The translations under genes and the position numbers were made by a program. A DNA stretch of 5,099 nt from Myxococcales bacterium (GTDB lineage: Bacteria > Myxococcota_A > Bradymonadia > Bradymonadales > Bradymonadaceae), in assembly GCA_007120915.1 (NCBI GenBank), contig SKMT01000045.1, forward strand, positions 1 through 5,099. Direction: 5' to 3'. The notes under the pieces were generated by a model. It was given only the letters and a program-made list of their open reading frames with translations. It was not told where the DNA came from and did not search any database. Below, piece after piece: positions 1 through 5,099 of the stretch; within the stretch, counting starts at the first letter, position 1, and each line of letters begins with the position of its first letter.

Positions 1-10
1 AGTAGGGCCT

Positions 11-514
11 ATGAGCAGTCGAATTGGCACTGCGTTGGTTGTGATTTGTTCGTTCGCCGTGCTGGCAGTGATGATTCCGGGGTGTGCCAGTGTGGGCGTC
101 GATGATGATGAGCGGCCCGGTGACCCACAACTGCTGGAGCAGGAGGCGCGCAGCTTTCACAGCAACCTCAGATGGGCGCGCTACGAGCATGCTGCCGATT
201 CGGTGCACGAAAGTTACCGTGCCACCTTCGAGGGAGAATACGAGGAGAGGGGAGAGGACTTCGAGATCGTCGACATCGGCATGAAGAGTGCCGACATGGA
301 GGAGGGGGGTCGCGTCGCCGTGGTGGAGGTCGAACAGCAATGGTTCGAGTTGCCCAGTACCGTCGTGGAGACGGAGCGGTTTGTGGAGCGATGGGTCTTC
401 GAGGATGAGACCTGGTTGATGAGGGAGCGACTTCGGCGCGACGAGTACCGCGAGCGGGGCGAAGAGTTCGACAGTGAGCGAGCAGCCGCACAGCAGCAGG
501 ACGACAGCGAGTAA
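11..514 (+). CDS. Predicted lipoprotein, possible NTF2-like/SnoaL-like fold
   Basis: The 167 aa product starts with a short n-region (MSSR) and a hydrophobic stretch at residues 5-22, ending in the lipobox IPGC with candidate lipidated Cys25. Ala at +2 fits sorting to the outer membrane. The mature part has a probable helix around residues 38-60 (SNLRWARYEHAADSV), then likely strands at 83-89, 99-107 and 112-139, the last ending in WVFEDETWLM. This helix-then-strands order and the W-x-F-x-D-x-x-W-L ending resemble NTF2-like/SnoaL-like lipoproteins; the fold is inferred and no active-site residues can be assigned. The C-terminal tail (about 150-167) is charged and Gln/Glu/Asp-rich, probably disordered. 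The ATG has a weak AGGG only 3 nt upstream. The frame stays open to the window edge, so an earlier start is possible, but the ATG gives a well-formed signal peptide. It lies 2 nt before the next gene and is probably co-transcribed with it. Confidence 0.85.
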   Translation: MSSRIGTALVVICSFAVLAVMIPGCASVGVDDDERPGDPQLLEQEARSFHSNLRWARYEHAADSVHESYRATFEGEYEERGEDFEIVDIGMKSADMEEGGRVAVVEVEQQWFELPSTVVETERFVERWVFEDETWLMRERLRRDEYRERGEEFDSERAAAQQQDDSE

Positions 515-516
515 CC

Positions 517-1221
517 GTGAGTTATCTGCCACCCAAACAGGCGGGGTTTTCGGAGGCAGTGCAGGTATATTTTACGGAGGCTACCGGCAAGATGATGGTC
601 TTCGGGGCCCGCGACCGGGATTTGCTGAACCAATGGAGAGAACAGGGGCGGCCGGCCCGGCTGGTCTGCCGAGGCATTCGCAAGGCTGTAGAGTCGTACG
701 GGCGCGATGATCCACCGCGCAGGCTGGCGCAGTGTGAGCCCTTCGTCGACGATCTGTGGGAGCAGTTCCAGCAGCGCGACGTCGGGGCTCACAACCGCCC
801 ACAAAGCGACACGGACAGCGACGAAGCTGGCGATGAGCCCGGCGTGTCTACGACCGACCAGAAGCAGCCGTCAGGGTTGTACCAGCGGGTGCGCCGGGCC
901 ATCGAAAGAGCCGGGAAGTCCGCCGATGAAGAGCGTTGGCGTCAGGCCTACCGGCGCGCCTGGCGTGAACTCGATGAGGAGGCCACAGCCGATCAGTTCT
1001 CATTCCAACAGCTCGAAGCGGTCGATGAGGCGCTCGTAGATGCCTATTTGGATGCCCTCGACGACGAGGAGCGGCGCATCGTCGAGGAGGCGCTGGGCTC
1101 GACCAGCAGTGGGTTGCTCAAACAGATGAGCCCGGCGGCGAAACGCCAGCATATGTTGATGAAGCGCAAGCGAGCGCTCGTGGAGCAGTTCGGGCTGGTC
1201 GACCTGTTCGACGTGGTGTGA
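517..1221 (+). CDS. Hypothetical helical protein with two domains joined by an acidic linker
   Basis: The 234 aa product is not a family I can name. It starts at a GTG 2 nt after the TAA of the lipoprotein gene. There is only a weak GCGAG upstream, so translation may depend on coupling. No signal peptide or membrane segment is visible, so it is probably cytosolic. Residues 9-86 form a compact, mostly helical region with the pattern DLLNQW...G.PARLVCRGIRKA (35-57) and a later Cys73. This resembles N-terminal regions of uncharacterised Deltaproteobacteria-type proteins; that is a recollection, not a search result. Residues 88-119 are Asp/Gln/Ser-rich and look disordered. Residues 120-225 are strongly charged helices: RVRRAIERAGK, then DEERWRQAYRRAWRELDEEA, an acidic stretch at 168-192, and a basic AKRQHMLMKRKRA near the end. 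The basic tail could bind nucleic acid or a partner, but nothing specific supports this. The stop lies 8 nt from the stop of the opposing gene. Confidence 0.82.
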   Translation: MSYLPPKQAGFSEAVQVYFTEATGKMMVFGARDRDLLNQWREQGRPARLVCRGIRKAVESYGRDDPPRRLAQCEPFVDDLWEQFQQRDVGAHNRPQSDTDSDEAGDEPGVSTTDQKQPSGLYQRVRRAIERAGKSADEERWRQAYRRAWRELDEEATADQFSFQQLEAVDEALVDAYLDALDDEERRIVEEALGSTSSGLLKQMSPAAKRQHMLMKRKRALVEQFGLVDLFDVV

Positions 1222-1229
1222 GTTGTTGG
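1222..1229. other. Minimal gap between convergent genes
   Basis: Only eight bases (gttgttgg) separate the TGA of the plus-strand hypothetical gene from the TAA of the minus-strand GLUG gene. No hairpin followed by a T-run is visible here or in the nearby coding ends on either strand. Transcription from both sides probably runs into the opposing gene unless Rho or another factor ends it. Confidence 0.8.
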
Positions 1230-3773
1230 TTATTGGTCCAGTTCCCATAGGAGGTGGGGGCGTTGGAAGTCGCCGTCTTCGACGTCGTCGGAGTCGGGGA
1301 TGGTCCAGATGTCGTCGAAGTCCCAGCCCTCAAACGTAGCTTCGTCGCCAAAATCGTCGGTAGGGATGCCCGTGGCGTCTTCGTCGTCGTCTTCGATGCC
1401 ACTGGTGGAGGTGTTCCAGTAGGAGGCGGTGATCCGGTCGTCAGACCGATCATTACCGACGAGACCACCGACCTCGTCGGCAGTGTCATCGACGGAACCT
1501 GCAGAGTACGACCGGGTGACGGTGCCACCCCAATAGCCCAGCACGCCGACGAGCCCCCCGACGCGCCAGCCCCCGGTGACATCGCCGAGCGCATAGCAAT
1601 CCTCGATGGTACCGTTGCTGTGGCCGACAAGCCCGCCAACACGCTCATTCCCAACGGTGTTACCGGTAGCAAAGGAGCCGGTGATGGTGCCGTCACCGTC
1701 ATTGTGACCTGCCAACCCTCCGACGCGCTCGTGGGCGCCGTCTACATCGCCGGTCGCAAAGGAGTTGTCGATGGAACCGTAGCTTCGTCCCACAAGTCCA
1801 CCGATATTGGAGTGGCCCGTCACGTCGCCCGAGGCAGCGGAATCGGTGACGCTGGCATCATCTAACAGCCGCCCGACAAGCCCGCCGACATGCCCGCCCT
1901 CCCCGGTGAGAACATCGCCAGCAGCCGTGCCGCCGTTGATGGTTGTGCTCGATGCTGCCCGTCCTACCAGTCCCCCCACCTGGGTGCCGTTTTCGGCGGT
2001 GACGGTGCCTTCGGCGTCGCTGTCCGTGACCTCGGAGTTGTTGTCGAGCCGCCCGACCAGCCCACCGAGACGTACTCCGTTGTCATTGTCAGCGGTGATA
2101 TCAACCGAGGTGGCAGCCGTGCAGTCTTCGACCGTCGAGTCGTTGCCAACGCGGCCGGCGAGCCCTCCGGTATTGACCATACCGTCGCCTTCGAGGGTGC
2201 CCTCACAGTTGCAATCGCTTATCGAAGAGTTATTGACCAAAATGCCCACGAAGCCACCGGCGAGTCGGTTCCCGGAGGATTCAATGTCGGCGACGGCGTC
2301 GCTGTTATCGACCGTCGATCCTTCGTCGAGTCGTCCCGCGAATCCCCCGACGTCATTGCCGGTGGCGTCGATGTCGCCTTCGGCGCTGGAGTTTTCGATG
2401 CTGGTGTGTTCGGCGCGACCTACGAAGCCACCGACGTAGGCATTGCCGGAGACATCGACCGTAGCGTGGCAGTTGTCGATGGTGATGGAGTCGTCGGGGT
2501 CGGCTTGCCCGATGATGCCGCCGGCGTGATCGCCGTTGATCGACACGTCTCCTTCGGCGCTGCAGTCCGCGATCTGACCCTGCTCCAGGATTCGCCCCAC
2601 GATACCACCGCCGCGATCTCCCCCTGCGTCGACACCCTCCGGGGGGATAGAGACATCGGCGACGACGTCGCTGTCGACGATGGTCCCGCGGTGGCGCCCG
2701 GCGATGCCACCGGCTTCGCCGTGTGCTTCGACAGTGCCCACAAACTCCACACCTTCGATCCACGTGTCGTTTACCCCCACCAGCCCGCCGGCCCATTGAT
2801 AGCTGGCCCGCACGATGTCGCTGGCACTGCTGTCGACGATGCGACCGTTGTTGTAACCGGCGATAGCACCGACGCGGGAATGACCAACGATGGTGCCCTC
2901 GACGGTGATCCGGGAGAGGTCGCCTTCGTTATAGGCGACCAGGCCTCCGGTGCGATTGGGCTGGTCGGTGGCGCTGCTTTCAACGGAGAGGTTGGTGAGT
3001 TGAACGTCGGAGATCGAAGCCGTTGGACCGACCCACGAAAAGAACCCGACGTTCTCCCAGTTCGCTTCGATGTGGAGGTTTTCGATGGCGTGGCCGAATC
3101 CGTCAAAGGTTGCGTGGAATTCGGGGATAATCAATGGGGTGTCGACGTCGACATCCTCCATGTTGATGTCGTCGCTTAACGCAAAGTGGGACCAGGCCAG
3201 GGCGTCATTGTTCTCGATCAGAACCAGCAGTTGATCCTGCGAGCAGATCGTGAAGGGATCCTGGACGGTACCGGACCCACCCCCGAAGGGGCTGTCGTCG
3301 TCGGAGCCGGGCTCACATTCGAAGGGTTTGCAGTATCCGTCCACACAGGTTCCGGAGTTGCACCGGATCCCGCACCCTCCGCAGTGGTCAGGGTCAGAGC
3401 TGACATCGGTGCAGGCCTCGGGATCCCCACAGTCTTTCAAGCCCGCGGCTTCGTCGCAGCCGACGTCGCACTGGCCCTGCACACAGATTGCCGGTTGCCC
3501 TTCCTCACCGGCGGGGCAGGTGTTCGAACACTCTCCACAGTGATCGGGATCGGAGTCGGTGTCTACACATCCACCGTAGCCGCCGAATGCCTCGTCGCAC
3601 CATTGCAGCTCATCGTCGCAGTCGTCGGTAGGGGCGGTAGCGTCGTTGCTGTCGGTGCCGTCGGTCTGGATGGTGTCCGGGTCTTCGATGCAGCCCAGGG
3701 ATGCCACAGCGAGCACGGCACCGATCAGCGCTGCAGCGAAGAGGGAACCCGAGATGTGGTGAGTGCTCATCAT
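1230..3773 (-). CDS. GLUG-repeat putative lipoprotein with Cys-rich N-terminal modules
   Basis: This 847 aa secreted protein is complete. Residues 1-27 form a signal peptide with hydrophobic core 11-26 but no Lys/Arg in its n-region. Cys28 follows S-L-G, a loose lipobox, so lipid attachment is likely but not certain; +2 is Ile, not Asp. Residues 29-51 are an Asp/Thr/Asn tether. Residues 52-153 hold two Cys-rich modules. Residues 164-275 form a lead domain beginning GSGTVQDPFTIC and containing FDGFGHAIENLHI, the usual entry to GLUG arrays. Residues 276-773 carry 18 GLUG-type repeats averaging 29 residues. Residues 780-847 are an Asp- and Trp-rich cap (SYWN, GWDFDDIWTIP, RPHLLWEL). GLUG repeats (Pfam Glug) occur in bacterial secreted proteins, and a beta-solenoid fold is inferred. 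No protease or glycosidase domain is seen, so adhesion or binding is a guess. The strong Asp excess could reflect Ca2+ binding or a saline habitat. It overlaps its upstream paralogue by 4 nt. Start choice is between two adjacent ATGs. Confidence 0.93.
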   Translation of the reverse strand: MMSTHHISGSLFAAALIGAVLAVASLGCIEDPDTIQTDGTDSNDATAPTDDCDDELQWCDEAFGGYGGCVDTDSDPDHCGECSNTCPAGEEGQPAICVQGQCDVGCDEAAGLKDCGDPEACTDVSSDPDHCGGCGIRCNSGTCVDGYCKPFECEPGSDDDSPFGGGSGTVQDPFTICSQDQLLVLIENNDALAWSHFALSDDINMEDVDVDTPLIIPEFHATFDGFGHAIENLHIEANWENVGFFSWVGPTASISDVQLTNLSVESSATDQPNRTGGLVAYNEGDLSRITVEGTIVGHSRVGAIAGYNNGRIVDSSASDIVRASYQWAGGLVGVNDTWIEGVEFVGTVEAHGEAGGIAGRHRGTIVDSDVVADVSIPPEGVDAGGDRGGGIVGRILEQGQIADCSAEGDVSINGDHAGGIIGQADPDDSITIDNCHATVDVSGNAYVGGFVGRAEHTSIENSSAEGDIDATGNDVGGFAGRLDEGSTVDNSDAVADIESSGNRLAGGFVGILVNNSSISDCNCEGTLEGDGMVNTGGLAGRVGNDSTVEDCTAATSVDITADNDNGVRLGGLVGRLDNNSEVTDSDAEGTVTAENGTQVGGLVGRAASSTTINGGTAAGDVLTGEGGHVGGLVGRLLDDASVTDSAASGDVTGHSNIGGLVGRSYGSIDNSFATGDVDGAHERVGGLAGHNDGDGTITGSFATGNTVGNERVGGLVGHSNGTIEDCYALGDVTGGWRVGGLVGVLGYWGGTVTRSYSAGSVDDTADEVGGLVGNDRSDDRITASYWNTSTSGIEDDDEDATGIPTDDFGDEATFEGWDFDDIWTIPDSDDVEDGDFQRPHLLWELDQ
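1455..2948 (-). repeat. Array of 18 GLUG-type protein repeats in the complete gene
   Basis: The GG-[LIF]-[VAI]-G core, with two degenerate copies (GGLVA and VGAIAG), begins at residues 276, 302, 329, 355, 389, 418, 448, 476, 506, 536, 570, 600, 630, 658, 685, 713, 739 and 769. Spacing is 26-34 residues, average 29. Between cores, most units follow the pattern x-I-x-[DN]-[SC]-x-A-x-G-[DT]-V. The core codons differ between units at third positions, so the DNA copies are degenerate and not recent exact duplications. Confidence 0.92.
3315..3620 (-). other. Two tandem Cys-rich modules with SDPDHCG core
   Basis: Residues 52-153 of the complete GLUG protein contain 17 cysteines. Two units share an identical pattern, C-x9-C-x2-C-x3-C: residues 69-86 (CVDTDSDPDHCGECSNTC) and 121-138 (CTDVSSDPDHCGGCGIRC). 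Each is followed by a C-x4-C pair (97/102 and 143/148) of the form CV-x-G-x-C or CV-x-G-y-C. Such modules are common in extracellular proteins of Myxococcota-type bacteria and are expected to be disulfide-bonded. They probably act as a rigid stalk between the membrane anchor and the repeat solenoid. Confidence 0.85.
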
Positions 3774-3786
3774 GGTTCGAACTCCC
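3768..3786 (-). promoter_or_regulatory. Ribosome binding site and stop-start overlap between paralogues
   Basis: On the minus strand, GGGAG (3786-3782) lies 8 nt before the first ATG of the downstream gene and 11 nt before a second, adjacent ATG. The sequence ccATGATG includes the TGA stop (3772-3770) of the upstream gene, giving a 4-nt overlap with the first ATG or a 1-nt overlap with the second. This arrangement is typical of translational coupling and puts both genes on one transcript. Confidence 0.8.
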
Positions 3787-5099
3787 AGCGAAGTCGGGGG
3801 CGCACAAAGTCTGAGTCTGCCACCTGCTCGGGCTGGGGCATTATCCAGACGTCATCCAGATCCCAGTCTGCAACTTCGAAGTAGCCCTCGTGGCCGAAAC
3901 CGTCGCTGTCGCGGATGGTGCCACCGCCGGGGCTGTCGGTCTGGGAGTTGAAATCTTCATTCCAGAACGATCCCGACACATCGGCGTTGTCTCCCAGGCT
4001 GCCGACCAGGGCCCCGACGTTGTCGTCGGCGGTGACATCGCCGACCTGATAGCAGCGGCTGACTGTGCCTTCTAACTGACCGACGAGCCCCCCGGCGGTA
4101 TGCTCGGCGTCGACATCGCCCATTGCATAGCAGTCGGAGATACTGGCGGTATTGTCACGCACTTTTCCGGCGACGCCCCCGGCAGTGTCGGCGGCGTTGA
4201 CGTCGACGGTAGCGAAGCTCTGGGCAATGGCACCGCTGCCGTGCACAGCACCGACGAGTCCTCCGACCCGGTCGACGCTACTGGTGTTCAGTTGCCCGGA
4301 GGCATAACTGGAGGAAATTTGCGCATTGTCGCTCAGTCGGCCCACCAGTCCCCCGGTGCGAGGGCGCTCAGATTCGATGCCGGTATAGGATGCGGAGCCC
4401 AAAATAGTGCCCTGATTGTCGCCGACCAGCCCCCCGATGCGACCGGACCAGTCACCGACATCGGCATCACCGGAGGCTGTGAGTTCACCGGAGGCTGTAG
4501 AGTCCATGACGACGCCTGTGGAGGTATTCACTCCCACCAGCCCACCGACGGCGCGTGGATTATCACTGCCATCTTCCACAGCCTCTCCGGTGAGGACATT
4601 ACCGGCGGCGGTGGAACCGACAATACCGCCCTGGTTTTCGCCGACGAGCCCGCCAATGTCGAAGCCTCGCCCGTATACCGCGCTGGCCTCGTCGACGCTG
4701 CTCCCTTCGACGAGTCCCTCGTTTCGGCCCACCACGCCGCCGACTCGGTGGCCCCCTCGAGCCGCGGTGTCTTCGACCTCGACGCGTACAAGTCGACCCA
4801 TCTGGCTCAGCCCTACTGCCGCCCCCACCCACATATGACCTTCCACCTGTCCACCCCGCAGTGTAACGTCTTCGATCACCCCCAGGTTGTAGGCAGAAAT
4901 CGCACCGACATGGGGGTCATTGTCCTCGTGGTCTGGGTGTTGTTCGTTTTCGATGTCAAAATTTTCCAGGGTCAAATTGCGAACCCTCGCCGACTGGTCG
5001 GTCATCGCGAACAGCCCGACGCCGAGTTGATGCCGGTGGATGGTGAGATCGTGGATGGAAAAACCGAACCCGTCGAGCACGCCCGAAAAGTAGCCAATC
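3770..5099 (-). CDS. GLUG-repeat protein, C-terminal part (start beyond window)
   Basis: The reading frame is open to the window edge. The internal GTG at 5080 is not a plausible start, because six in-frame residues before it (IGYFSG) continue the lead-domain motif VLDGFGFSIHDLTI. This aligns with ATFDGFGHAIENLHI at residue 221 of the downstream paralogue. If the layout is the same, about 215 N-terminal residues are missing, expected to hold a signal peptide and perhaps Cys-rich modules. The visible part has 11 GLUG-type repeats and then a cap (SFWN, DWDLDDVWIMP, DFVRPRLRWEFEP) clearly related to the cap of the neighbour. It is acidic and has only two cysteines, in neighbouring repeats. No catalytic domain is seen. 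Like its neighbour it is probably an exported beta-solenoid of unknown binding role. It is upstream of, and overlaps, the complete gene by 4 nt. Confidence 0.9.
   Translation of the reverse strand, partial: IGYFSGVLDGFGFSIHDLTIHRHQLGVGLFAMTDQSARVRNLTLENFDIENEQHPDHEDNDPHVGAISAYNLGVIEDVTLRGGQVEGHMWVGAAVGLSQMGRLVRVEVEDTAARGGHRVGGVVGRNEGLVEGSSVDEASAVYGRGFDIGGLVGENQGGIVGSTAAGNVLTGEAVEDGSDNPRAVGGLVGVNTSTGVVMDSTASGELTASGDADVGDWSGRIGGLVGDNQGTILGSASYTGIESERPRTGGLVGRLSDNAQISSSYASGQLNTSSVDRVGGLVGAVHGSGAIAQSFATVDVNAADTAGGVAGKVRDNTASISDCYAMGDVDAEHTAGGLVGQLEGTVSRCYQVGDVTADDNVGALVGSLGDNADVSGSFWNEDFNSQTDSPGGGTIRDSDGFGHEGYFEVADWDLDDVWIMPQPEQVADSDFVRPRLRWEFEP
4001..4906 (-). repeat. Array of 11 GLUG-type protein repeats in the partial gene
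   Basis: Counting the GTG at 5080 as residue 1, cores begin at residues 59 (GAISA), 86 (GAAVG), 114, 143, 179, 216, 243, 273, 301, 330 and 356 (GALVG). Spacing is 26-30 residues except two longer units of 36 and 37 residues, which carry acidic insertions (VEDGSDN near 168-174 and SGDADVGDWSG near 203-213). The first two units and the last lack the second Gly of the core, as expected for repeats at the ends of an array. Confidence 0.9.

Noticed and set aside
214..804. Minus-strand open frame across the lipoprotein gene and the start of the next gene.
   Set aside because: It spans the junction of two well-supported plus-strand genes, has Ser/Arg-rich low-complexity composition and no recognisable domain.
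1171..1180. Perfect palindrome CGAGCGCTCG near the end of the hypothetical gene, considered as a terminator or operator.
   Set aside because: It has no loop and no T-run, and it lies inside coding sequence where it encodes ordinary residues.
1455..2948. Periodic DNA repeat of roughly 78-102 bp considered as a CRISPR array or DNA minisatellite.
   Set aside because: Repeats are degenerate at DNA level, vary in length in multiples of three, and are explained by GLUG protein units.
1890..3179. Long plus-strand open frame (429 codons) antisense to the complete GLUG gene, with similar open stretches at 1254-1865 and 3186-3884.
   Set aside because: All three are in the same frame, exactly codon-on-codon opposite the GLUG gene. 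Stops there need TTA, CTA or TCA in the sense strand, which are rare in this GC-rich gene. There is no start context or sensible protein; the GLUG frame has a signal peptide and clear repeats.
5061..5080. GTG at 5080 as the start of the upstream GLUG gene.
   Set aside because: The frame continues upstream with IGYFSG, which completes the lead-domain motif seen in the paralogue, and a start here would leave no signal peptide.

Overview
The window is GC-rich and almost completely coding. It carries two gene pairs that converge near position 1225. The features that hint at its source are two lipoprotein-type signal peptides, Cys-rich modules with an SDPDHCG core that are common in Myxococcota/Deltaproteobacteria-type genomes, and long acidic GLUG-repeat proteins. 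Together they suggest a Gram-negative bacterium of the Myxococcota or Bradymonadales type. That placement is an inference from protein style; no marker gene is present.

Plus strand, 11-1221: a small predicted lipoprotein (167 aa), possibly with an NTF2-like/SnoaL-like fold, is followed after 2 nt by a GTG-started 234 aa cytosolic-looking protein of unknown function. The close spacing suggests one transcript. The promoter lies before the window.

Minus strand, 5099-1230: two paralogous GLUG-repeat proteins lie in tandem. The upstream one has its C-terminal part in the window and its start beyond position 5099. The downstream one is complete (847 aa): signal peptide with a candidate lipidation Cys, Asp/Thr-rich tether, two Cys-rich modules, an N-terminal lead domain, 18 GLUG-type repeats and a Trp/Asp-rich C-terminal cap. 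The TGA of the first gene overlaps the ATG of the second, so they are probably translationally coupled. Both probably form elongated, surface-exposed or periplasmic solenoids. No enzyme domain is visible in either, so an adhesive, binding or structural role is the most that can be inferred.

The two operons meet tail to tail with only 8 nt between stop codons and no visible terminator. The most notable structural observations are cysteines that occur as pairs in the same column of neighbouring GLUG repeats, and runs of repeats sharing the same core hydrophobic residue (I, I, I, then F, F, F, then L). No mobile element, RNA gene, CRISPR array or clear novel defence-type system was found.
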